Assembly (NCBI GenBank): GCA_029204225.1 | Contig: CM055092.1 | Span: forward strand, 19,397,222-19,461,221 | Direction: 5' to 3' | DNA from: Diphasiastrum complanatum | Lineage: Eukaryota > Streptophyta > Lycopodiopsida > Lycopodiales > Lycopodiaceae | DNA length: 64,000 nucleotides | In this document: piece by piece, positions 47,032 to 59,145 of the stretch | Numbering within the stretch: the first letter of the stretch is position 1 | How the letters are laid out: every line of letters begins with the position of its first letter | Notes under the pieces: model-generated | Told to the model about the DNA's origin: nothing | Databases searched by the model: none | What the model saw: only the letters and a program-made list of their open reading frames with translations | Made by a program: the position numbers and the translations under genes

Positions 47032-48097
47032 CAATCAGCTACTTTTAAAATTAGTTTCATGTAAGAGGCTGCTCTTGGCTCAAATGGAAAGTTGTGCTAA
47101 TATCTATAATAAAAAACTATTGAGTTATCAATGATATTTTTGGGGTTGATTACTTGTATTTTCAAATTCTTCTACATACATTTCTTGAGAATAGTTACTG
47201 GAAATGAATGTCTGCATTTTTCAGTTTCATGTCATTTATCAATGATTTTTGATGGAATTAATCTTGAATTACACACACCTCTTATACTTCCAGACTTGAT
47301 TAGCCTCACAATACATCTTTTATTCTACTCAGTCACGTTGTACCTCAGCTTCTATCTAGTGATCCTAATGCCATCAAAAAGACCATATGTATAAGCACTT
47401 CAAATTCTACCCAAAACATTGTTTACAATTTGAATAGCAGTCTACTACACTTAGGGCTAGAGGATTTTGCATCAAGGATTTCAACAATTATATTCTCATG
47501 AACCTGTACTACACTACATTTTTCTGAATATTATCACGAATGATGACAAGTTTATCATTTAGATTTGCTAAGAAAGTTGGTGAGACACATGTTGTGTCAA
47601 ATTATAGGCAGCAGGACAATAATTTTCTAAAGAGGTGCTTTATCCTTAATACATTGATATTAAGTATAGTTGAATGTTTGTGATGGTTCACCATCACCCA
47701 CGATGCGGTAGGAGTGATATTCATTTACCTTATCTCAACAATTAACCTCTCCTGTAGCCAAACTGTCAAGTGTCAGGTAGTCGAGAACCAATACCTAGGC
47801 ACCCTGCTTAAAAATTCTGATAATTCATGTTTGAAAATGTTAGCAGCAGCCTCTGGATTATTTAGGGCAATGAATGTTGGATCTTGAAAAAGGAGCTCAT
47901 TTATGAAGTAACAATACTAGAAAAGCTCACAAGAGAAATCTTTGGGTTTCAAAAAATGAGATAGCCAAAACAAAGAGCATGTGCTTAGCTAGGTGATGGA
48001 TTTTCAACACATAGCAAGTCTCTTATGATGACTAGGACCTTATTCAATGAGGTAAAAGGACTGAATCCGGTGGCAAAATGCTTCACACTATTGTGCG
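47032..48097. other. intergenic DNA between Gypsy elements
   Basis: No gene recognised. The right part probably holds the decayed integrase C-terminus and 3' end of the Gypsy element at 48.1-56.4 kb. I searched for the missing NPF first exon here and did not find it. Confidence 0.45.
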
Positions 48098-48597
48098 CAG
48101 ACTCAACCATTGGGAGATACTTTTCCCAGTCAAACTGTCAGTGAGAAACATATGCTCTAAGCATATCTTTCAACGTTATGTCTACCCATCAAATTTTGGG
48201 TGATATGAAGAACTAAGAGTAAGGGTTGTTTCAAGTTTATCAAAAATTGATTGCCAAAATTTGCCACTAAATTTGGAGTCTCGGTTCGGTCACTATATCA
48301 TTCGGCAAGCCATACAATTTGAACAACTTTTCAACAAATAGCTGGGCTAGTTCAGATGCCTTGACAGTTAATTTAGTTGGTATAAATTGTCCCATCTTGG
48401 TTAGCCTGTCAACCACCACACAAATGTCATCGTGACCATTCCTGGTTTTAGGAAGTCCAGTCATAAAATCCATTGGAATACGTTCCCATTTCTTGTTGGG
48501 AATTTCCAAAGGATGTAAAAGATCTGCAACTTTAAGTCTTTCTACTTTATTTTGTTGTCATTGTTCACAACCTTGAACGTATGCCTCGACATGACCC
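48098..48597 (-). pseudogene. Gypsy integrase (left part of the split element)
   Basis: It reads GHVEAYVQGCEQ (zinc-binding Cys pair, second Cys lost to a stop), LLHPLEIPNKKWERIPMDF, TGLPKTRNGHDD, VVVDRLTKMGQFIPTK and LYGLPNDIV. After a shift come DSKFSGKFW and SSSYHPKFDG. The catalytic Asp positions are recognisable but frame breaks and stops follow near 48280 and 48190. Confidence 0.85.
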
Positions 48598-48860
48598 TGT
48601 TAGAAATCAATGATAAACTTCATTGTTATTGTTTATGAGGTACATTAATGTTGACAGCTGTGACCAGCTGTCATTAGCCGTAGGCTAGTCTATTAGTCTA
48701 CTCGTAGGTTTTCTCTCTCTATCAGGGGTTCAGGGTTTATTTGTACATTTTACATTCTGTATGAGTTAGTGTGATAGAGTGACAGTGAGTTTTCTTCTTC
48801 CGCCTTCTTGTGGTGATTGCTTATGGTGAATGCTTGATGTTGCATATCTAATTCTTGACA
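48598..48860 (+). repeat. 5' LTR of the full-length Copia element
   Basis: It matches 53799-54061 except for seven single-base differences. It ends TTGACA directly before the primer site. Confidence 0.95.
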
Positions 48861-48872
48861 TGGTATCAGAGC
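48861..48872 (+). promoter_or_regulatory. primer-binding site (initiator tRNA-Met type)
   Basis: TGGTATCAGAGC follows the 5' LTR without a gap. Confidence 0.92.
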
Positions 48873-49046
48873 AGCAATAGTCTTGCGTGCCTGATCAGTG
48901 GATACAGCTTGTCACAGGCTTCGCAACGAAGTGAGAAAGTCCTTCACGGGAGGTGAAAGCTTGTAGAGATAAAAATGGCTGGAAGAAATCCTTCTTTGGT
49001 GTATTTTGCAAGTTTGGAGCTCAGAATCATCAGTGGGGAATGAAGA

Positions 49047-49678
49047 CACAGTCTCGGAGGCATCAAAAAGGCTAGGGCAACATCAAACAAGTTGAAAATC
49101 TGTTGAGTGGGGAGATTTTTACAATACTTCCTAGTTGTTGTGAAAAGCACAGTCCCGGAGGCATCCAAAAGGCCAGGGCAGCATCAGACAGATTGAAAAT
49201 CTGTTGAGTGGGGGAGATTCTTACAATACTTCCTGGTTGTTGTGGAAAGTGCTATTTGTGTGATAGGTTTGCCAAGAAATCTCTCATTTGTCTGCTTGGA
49301 GTACCACAAATCACACTAGATAGTGTCTAGTACTGTCATTCAGAGTTAGGAAGCTTCATACTTTTCACATTACTGATCTCTGTCTTTTGAACGGTCACAC
49401 ATTTTGAAATCTTTACAAAGAGGAGGCGGCATAGCCATCTCGCCGAAGTGGGAAATCTAGAATATTCTCTCTGAAAGTTCTTATATTCTCTCTACTTTTC
49501 ATCTTGTCCATACCAATATCGGATCGACGCGCCAGAGGTAAGGAAAATCAAGAGCAGTCGTACATCCACGCGTCATACCGATATCACATATCAGTACCAA
49601 TATTGGAGCGACGCGCCAGAGGTAAAGAAAATCAAGAGCAGTCGTCCATCCGCGTGTCAAACCGATATCATGTGTCCA
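49047..49678 (+). repeat. two tandem duplications in the Copia leader
   Basis: A 101-bp unit (starting CACAGTC) occurs at 49047 and 49148. An 84-bp unit (starting TACCAATAT) occurs at 49511 and 49595. Both lie in the untranslated leader between primer site and gag, where packaging signals usually sit. Confidence 0.88.
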
Positions 49679-49739
49679 ACCAAAAATTTACAGTTCTGTG
49701 GTGTGATAAATTTTGTGAGCCAGACTCATCTATCCAGTA

Positions 49740-52700
49740 ATGGCAACTCTAAGCGAGAGTGGCCTTAATGTGTCAAGCAAATTGGAAGGTGTCGACAACT
49801 ATGTAGTTTGGAAATTCAAACTGAAGAACATTTTGATGGAAAAGGAGCTGTGGGAGATCGTGACAGGTGAAGAGACAAGGTCAGTGATTGAAGAAGATCA
49901 GCGGGCATTTGATAGGAGAAAACGAAAAGCCCAGAATGTCATCAACTTATCAGTTAGAGATGCAATTATTCCCTATATTTCAGATTCAGAAGGACCAAAA
50001 GAAGCCTAGGATACATTGAAGGCATTGTTTGAAACGACAAATACATCTCGAATACTGTTTCTGAAGACGAAGTTGCATACATTGCGGATGGATGATGGTG
50101 CAACTATTGCCGATCACATACTGAAGATCAAAGAGATCCGTGACCAATTAGCAGCAGTTGGAGAGCGAGTACAAGATCGTGAGATCATGCAATTGACATT
50201 GAATAGTTTGAGTGAGTCACATTAGATGTTTGTGATGAGTATAGCCACAAGAGAAAATCTTCCAACCTATGAAGAACTAGGTGGATTGCTTTTGCAAGAA
50301 GAGCAACGTCAAGAGAACTTGAATCATCGTAACAGGAGCTATGATCAAGCTCTTGCAGTTAGAGGACGAGGTGGAAGATTTGGCCGTGGAAGGTATCAAT
50401 CGAGAGGAGGAAACTCAAGCCGGGGATCATTTCAACAATTTCATGAGCAAGTCAATGATAGTCCGAATCGAGGCAATTGGAATCAAGGTCGAGGTCAAGG
50501 ACGCGGCTATTGAAGGCAAAATAAACCTGGAAATTGTAGGTATTGCAACAAACCTGGCCACTGGGAGTGTGAATGCTTCAAGAAACAGAAGGAGATGGAA
50601 CAAAGAAAAGACAAATGGCAAGCGGGAAATTATGCTGATCAACATCAATTTGATGACTATTATTATGAAGACAATTATACTGATCAACATCAATACGATG
50701 ATGATCAATATGAACATGATACTGGTGAGAGTTCAAAATTGTTCACTACAACATTAATGACAAGTGATGAAGCCAAGGATACATGGTACATTGATAGTGG
50801 TGCATCCAAGCACACGACTTCAAGGAAAGAGTGGTTTTCAGAACTCAAGGAAACTGACAACGGTGATGAAGTTGGACAAGTTGATGGCAAATTGCTATCT
50901 GTTAAAGGAGTTGGAGTGGTACCAGTGAAGTTAGCCAGTGGGAAGATATAGCAGATAAGCAATGTGCAATATGTACCTGGCTTAGCTAACAATCTACTAT
51001 CTGTTGGGACGATGGCTGATCACCAACTCAAGGTTGAGTTTGACAGTGACAAATGTCTTGTCAAAGACATCAAGAATCACTACAAAGTGATTGCTACAGA
51101 AGCTAGAGTCAACGGGAATCGACTCTACAAATTGAATGTGAGATCTTTCACTCAAGCTATGGTAAGCACTGTTGATAGTTGAAGTGATCTTTGGCATCAA
51201 AGGTTTGGTCATATTAGTGCTCAAAGCTTGCAAATTCTTAAAAGAGGTAATCTAGTTGTTGGATTGCCTGATATCTCTTTTGAAGGAAAAATCTGTGAGG
51301 GTTGCATTTTGGGAAAACAACATAGAGAGAGATTTCCCAAAGATGGAGCAAGAAGAGCCAATGGCATTCTTGATCTTGTTCATAGTGATCTGTGTGGACC
51401 AATACAAACTGGGTCCATTAGTGGTTGTTACTATTTCATCACATTCATTGATGACTATAGTAGACATATCTGGATTTATTTCATAAGCAAGAAATCTGAT
51501 GCTTTTGCCAGAGGATCAAGAGACAAACCACTACACCCTATTCACCACCAAGAGACAAACCACTACACCCTATTCACCACAACGGAACGGAGTTGCAAAA
51601 TGGAAAAACAGATCCATTGTGGAGATGGCTAGGGCAATGCTTAAGAGCAAGAGTTTGCCAAATACTCTTTGGGCAGAAGCATGCAACACAGCTACTCATA
51701 TCTTGAATCGGTGTCCTACGAAGTCCTGGAGGGTAAGACAACTTACAAAGCTTTTACTGGAAAGAAACCTAATGTTTCTCATTTACGAGTATTTGGTTGT
51801 GATGCTTACGCTCATGTACCTGATGAAAAACGAAAGAAGATGGATGCAAAAGCTGTTAAGTGTATTTTCCTTGGATATGATGAAAGAGCTAAGGCATACA
51901 GGATGTATGACACAGATGCACAAAGGATCATGATTTCCAAAGATGCTACTTTTGATGAGATGGTTCAAAATGACCAAATAAAATTGACAATTGATCCCTT
52001 TGATGATAAAGCTAAAGTGCAAGTGAAGGAAGTTGGTGTCGATATAAAAGAGCCAATGGAAAAAGACAGGGTCAATAATGAGATTCCTAGGAGAGTGCCT
52101 AAGTGGTACTTGTCAGTAACAAGTGATGCTAATAAGGGAGATACTCCCGAATCAAGTGAGCAAGGAGAGCTTAGAAGACCAAGTAGAAATCGAAAACCTC
52201 CTGCAAGATTAGAGATGAATCTAGCCCTAATGGGTTCTGTGCTCAAGGCTCAAGAACCAAAAACTTTTGATAAAGCAAAGGAGCACAAGGAGTGGCGTGA
52301 AACTATGGAAACAGAAATGGAAGCTATAACGAAAAATAGGACGTGGAACTTGGTTGAGCTACCTGATGGTAAGACGCCTATCACTTGCAAATGGATATAC
52401 AAGATCAAATATGGAGCTGATGGCCAACTCAACAAGTACAAAGCATGGTTGGTTGTGAGAGGATTTGAGCAGCATGAAGGTATTGATTTTGAGGAAACCT
52501 TCGCACCCGTAGCTAAGATGGTAACTATACGTTCTATCATTGCTATTTCTGTTTTCGATGGTTGGAAGATCCAGCAAATGGACGTTAAATCTGCTTTTCT
52601 TAATGGAGTGCTGGATGAAGAGGTGTACTTAGTACAACCTCAAGGATTTGTTGAGCCAGGGAGAGAGCATCTCGTTTGTAAGCTCAACAAAGCCATTTAT

Positions 52701-53804
52701 GGATTGAAGCAAGCACCACGGGCGTGGTACTCTTGCATTGATGAACACTTCAAGCGAAGGGGAATGGTAAAGAGTGATGCTGATCCTAATCTTTACATTC
52801 TAAGACAAGACTCAGATATAGTGCTCATTGTGTTGTACGTGGATGATTTGATTATTACAGATAGTAATGAGAGCTTAATTGATAAAATAAAATCAGATAT
52901 TTCCAATGCTTTTGACATGAGTGATCTAGAATTCATGCACTATTGTCTTGGCATTGAAGTATGGCAAAAGGAAGACATGGTCTTTCTTACACAAAGCAAA
53001 TATGCACAAGATTTGCTTTATAAGTTCAACATGCAGGATTGTAAGCCTTTGAGTACACCTATGGATGTCAACATGAAGCTTACTGTTTATGATGAATCTG
53101 AGAAAGTGGATGCTTATTTGTATAGACAGCTGGTGGGTAGTTTGATTTATTTGACACACACACGACCTGATATTTCTTATGCTGTTGGTGTTGTTAGTCA
53201 ATTTATGCAAGATCCTAGTCAAGCACATTGGAAGTATGCTAAACGTATTCTCAAATACATTCGAGGGACATTGAATTTTGGTTTGAAGTATGATTAGCCT
53301 GAAGCGCCAATGTTGGTAGGTTATACAGATGCCGATTGGGCAGGTAATATTGATGACAGAAGATCTACCAGTGGTCATACATTCAGTTATGGTATAGTTG
53401 CAATTTCATGGAGCAGTAGAAAGCAACCTACAGTAGCCTTATCATCGACGGAGGCTGAATATCAAGCACTCAGCAATGCTACACAAGAAGCGGTATGGTT
53501 ACAAAGATTGCTTGTGGATTTAGGTCAACCACAGGTGGATGCGACTACCATATCTTGCGATAATCAAAGTTGCATTCACCTTGCCAAAAATCCAGTTCTA
53601 CATGCTTGAACCAAGCACATAGAAATACACTACCATTTTGTTCGAGAGGAAAATTTTTATGGAGCCATTGATCTTGTTTTTTGTAAATCTGAAGATCAAA
53701 TGGCAGATATTTTTACTAAGTCATTAGGTAGATGTAAATTTGAGAGGTTTCGTACTCTATTAGGAATAGAAGAATGTAATTTTATCTTTGAGGGAGAGTG
53801 TTAG
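49740..53804 (+). pseudogene. Copia Gag-Pol polyprotein, interrupted
   Basis: One frame runs almost throughout. It contains Gag (start ATG 49740; YVVWKFKLKNIL, ALFETTNTSR, an RGG-rich region near 50370-50500, knuckle CRYCNKPGHWECECFK), protease (WYIDSGASKHTT), integrase (DLWHQRFGHIS zinc-binding, SDLCGPIQT, FIDDYSRHIW, then a gap, TPYSPQRNGVAKWKNR), RT (WIYKIKYGADG, QMDVKSAFLNG, LYVDDLIIT) and RNase H ([26 protein letters not shown]). The stop at 53802-53804 lies just inside the 3' LTR. In-frame stops at 50007, 50223, 50511, 50949, 51180, 53295 and 53607 (all TAG or TGA) plus an integrase deletion and a 32-bp duplication at 51517-51580 inactivate it. The last gag residues are His-, Asp- and Tyr-rich. 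Confidence 0.93.
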
Positions 53805-54061
53805 AAATCAATGGTAAACTTCATTGTTACTGTTTATGAGGTACATTAATGTTGACAGCTGTGACCAGCTGCCATTAGCCATAGGCTAGTCTATTAGTCT
53901 ACTCGTAGGTTTTCTCTCTCTATCAGGGGTTCAAGGTTTATTTGTACATTTTACATTCTGTATGAGTTAGTGTGATAGAGTGACAGTGAGTGTTCTTCTT
54001 CCGCCTTCTTGTGGTGATTGCTTATGGTGAATGCTTGATGTTGCATTTCTAATTCTTGACA
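53799..54061 (+). repeat. 3' LTR of the full-length Copia element
   Basis: Partner of 48598-48860, preceded by the purine tract TTGAGGGAGAG and followed by GACCC. Confidence 0.95.
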
Positions 54062-56435
54062 GACCCTTCATCTTTGGTCAGAAGAAATTCTGCCTCACAA
54101 GGTCAAGTGTCCTCTGTATGCTTGGGTGACCAGTGCAAGGGTTGTTATGACACTATTGTAGGATTTGGGCCCGCAAGTCCTCCCTATCCAGCACACAAAC
54201 CTTTTCCTTAGAGAAAAGCAGGCCATTCCATATGGAATAGTCTTCAAGTATTTTGTCATTTCGAGATGAGTGAAATATACAAACTAGATTGGATTTCAGC
54301 AAAGCATAACTGATCAATCTCTCCAATCCGACTCAAGGCATCGACAACATTGTTCGACGTACATTTACGATAGCTAATGTCAAACACGAACTCCTACATG
54401 AGTTCCGACCATCTGGCCTTATGACCACGAAGGTCCTTGGTATCACATATATACTTAAGGGATTGGTCAGTCATCACCGTAAATCTGGCACCATAAAGAT
54501 AACGCCTCCAGATTTTTAACGCGTGAATGACCAGAAAAAGCTCCTTCTCATAGGTAGAATGCCTCGTCTCAGCAAGATCTAGCTTCTTGCTTTCGAAAGC
54601 AAATGGTCTACTGTCTTGATAAAGGACCACTCTTACAGTGAAGTTGCTAGCATGGGTATCCACCACAAAGGTCGGTTAGGATCGACAATGTGTAAAATTG
54701 GAGCCGTAGAAACACGGCTTGAGAGTCTCAAAACTCTCATTCATTTCATCAGTCCATGTTGTCAATGGACTTTTTCAACGGTTACATTTTGTCTTCACCC
54801 CCTTAAGAATGTTTGTTAGGGGCAATGCTATTAAGGGAATAGTCCATATGAAGCTGTGAAAGAATCCTGTGAAGCCCAAAAAGGATTTCATATCACAAAT
54901 TGTCTGAGGTCGCGGCCATTCTCGTACCTTACAAATCTTATCATAATCGCTTTCAAGACCTTTATCGGATATGACATGGCCTAGGTATTTGAGTTTATTT
55001 TGAAAGAACTCACATTTCGACTCTTTAGCATAGATCTTTTCTTGCCTTAGAAGCTCCAAGACAATACAAGATGCTCTTCATGATCCTTAAGGGTCCGACT
55101 ATAAATTAATATGTCATCTAATTACACCACCACAAACTTTTCCAGATATGGAGGAACAATATCTTTCATCATCTGCTGGAAAGTGGCCGGCGTATTCATG
55201 AGTCCAAAGGGTAAAACTAAAAACTCATTATGACCATACCTGGATTGAATCCAGTCTTAGGAACATGCTTGTTCCTAATCCTATCTGATGGTATCCTAAT
55301 CTAAGGGCAATCTTGGAGAAATACTTAGCTCCATTCAAACGATCCATTAGATCATCTTAGGTAAGGGATATTTGATAGTTGAATCATTTAACTTTTTAAA
55401 ATCGCCACACAAACGCGTGCCACCATCCTTATTACTAACCAAAAGGATCCAAGGGGACTTTCTAGGCCGAATATGGCCCATCCTAAGAAGCTCCTGTAAC
55501 TGCTTAGAAATTTAATCCTCCTCCTTGATGCCAACCTTGTATGGAAAAAGAGATCCAAGTTGGCTACCAGGAAGCAACTCTATCTGATGGTCGACACTCC
55601 TTTGGGGAGGAGGTGGGCCATCAAGTAGTTTTTTAGGAAAAACATCGCTATATTCTTGCCTAAGTTTGTTAAATATTCTACCTTCAGGTGAATAAACACT
55701 TAAGGGATTATTTATGGACACATTCAAAGGCAAATGCTATAAATCAATATTTAGACTCTGAACAACATGGTCATCCCCATAGACTTCATCTTTCAAAAAG
55801 CAAAGATAAACTTTATTTCCAAAGTCTTTGAAATATTCAACAACTTCTAAAGCAGAAACAATAGGATCAAAAGGCCTATTTACATCGCCTTTTAGTTTAA
55901 CAAATGAGCCATTATGAAAAAAGGTTATACTATGAGTTACATAGTCCTTTCTTAAGGACTCAATTTTGGAGTAAAACCACTCTCCTGAGATTATGTCTAT
56001 GCTATCTAAATTCATAATATGAAAGTCCATATGAAAGTCCAGCAGTTCGACATAATCTTGAATTTTGAGCGGCAATTGAGGAACATGCTGCCAACCATCC
56101 CCCAACGCCATTTTCATTACATACAGGTGATTACTTGGTGTGATGGCCGTCTTGAGTTTATGCACCAATTTAGCATTTATAAAGTTATGTGTGGAACCAT
56201 CGTCAAAAAGAACAGTCACAGTTTGACGTCCTATGAACCCAGTCATACGAACGAGGTCGTGGGGGTAAAAAACAATTGCATTAAAGCAACAATTCAACCA
56301 ATTATTGCCATCCTTAAAGGATAAATCAACAAAAGAAATACTAGAATTACCTGGCGCCTTGAAGGATTCGCACTGCATCCCCCTATAGTTTTGGTGGGAT
56401 TCGCCACCTCCCCTCATACCAAGTGCTCTGCCCAA
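54062..56435 (-). pseudogene. Gypsy protease, RT and RNase H (right part of the split element)
   Basis: High to low: a 232-codon frame (56435-55737) with a retropepsin-like core VTVLFDDGSTHNFI (DDG in place of the usual DSG) and ISGEWF-type flap sequence. An RT N-terminus follows at 55733-55512 (YSDVFPKKLLDGPPPPQRSVDHQIEL). RT palm sequence at 55500-55060 is badly broken. Then come RT thumb/connection at 55059-54775 (KLKYLGHVIS, MKSFLGFTGFF), RNase H at 54666-54394 (RPFAFESKKL, STYEKELFLVIHALK, VMTDQSLKYI) and the start of the integrase zinc finger (GHPSIQRT) near 54130. Many stops and shifts. Confidence 0.85.
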
Positions 56436-58014
56436 GCTGGTAAAGCATGTTTTGATCTCTCTAAGATTTTCTCTCTCTAGAAAGTCATTTTCTCTCCCTA
56501 TAATTTATTGATCCCCAGGCTTCCTTTAATCATGCTTAGATCGTGTGAGGTGATTGCACATCGATCTGAGCTCTCTAGACTTCGCTAGAACCGATCAAAG
56601 TTTTCCAGCCATAGGAACTTGGTGCCGGCTAGATTCTGGTCACAGTGGCGCCGGGAGCAGCACGAGAGCAGCAGTAGCACTGCTAGCGCTGGGGACAATG
56701 CTGGCACCAATGGCGCCGGAAGTAAAACTTGCATTGTAAAGCTAGCTTTACAACAAGGATGTTCCGCCTCAATTTTACTCCTACGGCTGGGGATTTTGGC
56801 CTATAACAATTTCCCTCCAATTGTACTGTCCCTAGTGCATAACAATAGCTCAGAAAGATGCAAATTTCTCTATAAAAAATGCAATCTCTTTCTGCTAAAG
56901 TTAGCACGTCCTTTGGCTGGGTATTTTTATACATGCACATGGGTGACTTCCAGCCCTAAATCTGCTGCCTTTGAAGGAGGTCATATTGCTTTTTTGATGG
57001 CTGGGAAAGAACCCTTGAATCTTACAAAAAAATTCCACCTCCTCTGCTAGATTTCTAGGTTACCAACATGCGATCCTCAACCTTAGTTTCTATGAGAGAA
57101 CAAGAAGGGAGCGGGGGCCAGGTGGTGCTCATGCATGTTGCATGTTTCTACCCTTACGTTGACAACCTATGTGATTCTCTGCAAACCATATATTTGTCCA
57201 CAGTTCAATTGTGGTATACTTCAAATACTTGTAGTCTTGGTACTACATGGATATTGGATAAGGTACGTACAGGGCCCACTAGACGGTGCTCATGAATGTT
57301 GCATGTTTATACCCTTATGCCTGCCTGGTTTGTTGCATATTTGGAATCTAGATACTCATATGTAAGTTTTTGCAAACCAAACATACAATCAACCCTGGAA
57401 AAATGTTATTTTTATATATCTTAACCCTATTCCTTAGTTAATTCTTTGTGACTCCAAAAATTTTACACATCAAAAGTGTTATTTGTTAACATAATTTACT
57501 CCACCTTCAAGAACCTAACCTGGATAAATGTTATTTCACACAAATACAGGGCCTGCAATGTTTTAGGATTAAGGATTCATAGAAATCAAACCTATCAACA
57601 GGGATTTCAATGCACACATCATCTTTCACTTTTAGGGCACTTTGCTAGCCAACCCCCATCACCACCCCTTAGGTTCAACATAGAACCATCAATATTCTAG
57701 CAGTTGCGCAATGCAAGGATCATCAATTTTTCGACTGCAAATCATTATACTTCTTAATGTGTTAACCTTCTCTATTAGTTAGTTTTCTGCTACTCCCAAA
57801 GCCCAACATTCATCTAGGGTTGACTGCATGTAGGCTTATGAGTATGGCATTCTTCAGATACTTCAAATACTCGTACAGGCATACTGGGTACACTAGCACG
57901 CACAGGAATATTGTGGCAACATTGTTAAACCTAAGTAGTCTATTGTTTTTCATCTTATGACTTTAAGGGATTTGTGTTCATAATACCATTTCCACAAGCC
58001 AAACTTTTTCCTTT
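56436..58014. other. intergenic DNA
   Basis: No gene recognised. A CATGTTGCATGTTT(C/A)TACCCTTA block occurs twice (about 57134 and 57296), and CTTCAAATACT(T/C)GTA twice (about 57220 and 57862), suggesting an old dispersed or tandem repeat. The left end may be 5' sequence of the Gypsy element. Confidence 0.5.
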
Positions 58015-58165
58015 CAGACTTCTTAACCCATGAAGAACTGGCAAGATGGATCATGGTGGGCTCATAACATACGAAATTTTCCTTTCAGACTTCTTAACCC
58101 ATGAAGAACTGGCAGATGGATCATGGTGAACTGGCAGATGGATCATGGTGGGCTCATAACATATG
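58015..58165. repeat. tandem duplication with nested sub-repeat
   Basis: A unit of about 70 bp beginning CCTTTCAGACTTC occurs at 58010 and 58080. Inside the second copy the block GAACTGGCAGATGGATCATG is itself repeated. Confidence 0.88.
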
Positions 58166-58517
58166 AGAATTAAAACAGACAAATACAGGAAGGCAGCAAA
58201 GAATACATGAAAGAAAGAAGGGCTGCTCCAGGAGCTGTCAAAAAACTTCTTATTAACTAGCTGATTGTATGGTACTACAGCTTATAATGTTACGGTGTGG
58301 CAACGGCCTCATATCGGACATAATAACCCAACAACAATCAGCAAATCGAAGAGGAAAAGAGGCCTTTTTCAACATTTTGAGGGTTCCGTACGAATAGCAA
58401 TGAATGGGTAGAAAGATAACAGAGCCACATAAAGAGAAATCCGTACATTTCATAGCAGTCATCAAATTCCAACAACTCCGCAGGTAGGAAAGTTTCACGA
58501 CCTTCTGCCATTCCAAA

Positions 58518-58946
58518 TTAAAAAAAGAAAAAGCAGTCACCTAAAATAAAGATAGAGCTCTTGCTGCCGCCCACTTTTGACTTAGACGCCGGTCTGCCAC
58601 GATAGTCAAGTATCTGTTTCGTATAGCTGTGCAAAGGGGAACTACTATTTCCTGTTTCCAGGCCTCTCTCCGTTTCTGCAGCATATTCTTTCAACGGAAA
58701 AGTCTGCAAGGTCAAGCCTGGATAAACCATTTTTTCTTCTTCAGGCTGATGCATTGACACCTTACTTGACGAAACATTTTCACCTTTGGGATTCGAAAGC
58801 TCAGTTTCTAAGCTTCGATTGCCCAACCTTCCAGGTTTTCCATTAACGGCTTCTTTCTTGACTGACGTATATTTTGCAGACATTCTTAATTCAGGCAACT
58901 TGCTAGCACCCAGCTTTGTCTGCGGCTGTACCTGCAAAACTTCCAT
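58518..58946 (-). CDS. hypothetical protein or terminal exon
   Basis: This is an open frame of 142 codons beginning with an ATG at 58944-58946. Its content is hydrophilic: rich in Lys, Ser and Glu, with basic and acidic patches (KKEAVNGKPGRLGNRS, HQPEEEK) and a C-terminal SKSKVGGSKSSIFIL. An intron acceptor-like TTTTGCAG lies 15 bp after the ATG, so the frame could instead be an internal or last exon starting near 58931. No domain recognised. It differs from the surrounding transposon debris in not resembling any retroelement. A second putative exon starts 200 bp away on the other strand. Confidence 0.35.
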   Translation of the reverse strand: MEVLQVQPQTKLGASKLPELRMSAKYTSVKKEAVNGKPGRLGNRSLETELSNPKGENVSSSKVSMHQPEEEKMVYPGLTLQTFPLKEYAAETERGLETGNSSSPLHSYTKQILDYRGRPASKSKVGGSKSSIFILGDCFFFF

Positions 58947-59145
58947 CGTTTCTGATCAACGACTAATTGGAAAGCAAGTGTACACTACATACTTCTTGCT
59001 GCAGTATTTTTCGGCTGAAGGTGAAAAAAATTGACTCTACAGCTACTTGATAAGAAAGTAAAAAAGCTCGCAATTTCACAAGGTAGCTTGCTGGCATCAC
59101 AATGCACAAATTCCCTTCATTGTGCCAAAAAGAAACACGTTTCAG

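Larger units (their letters stand above)
48598..54061 (+). mobile_element. full-length Ty1/Copia retrotransposon, TSD GACCC
   Basis: Two 263-bp LTRs (TGTTAG..TTGACA) flank a 4.9 kb interior that begins with a tRNA-Met-type primer site and ends with a purine tract (53787-53798). The 5-bp flanks (48593-48597 and 54062-54066) are both GACCC. Interior order: leader with two tandem duplications, Gag, protease, integrase, RT, RNase H. The LTRs differ at 7 of 263 positions by eye (about 2.7%). Seven in-frame stops and one integrase lesion make it non-autonomous. Confidence 0.96.
48098..56435 (-). mobile_element. decayed Gypsy element split by a Copia insertion
   Basis: Minus-strand Gypsy domains lie in the correct order on both sides of the Copia element: protease, RT, RNase H and the zinc-binding start of integrase to the right (56435 down to 54062), and the rest of integrase to the left (48597 down to 48098). 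Across the insertion the protein is continuous (PKMKG, then HVEAYVQGCEQ) once one GACCC copy is discounted. LTRs and an N-terminal Gag were not identified. It must be older than the Copia element it contains. Confidence 0.85.
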
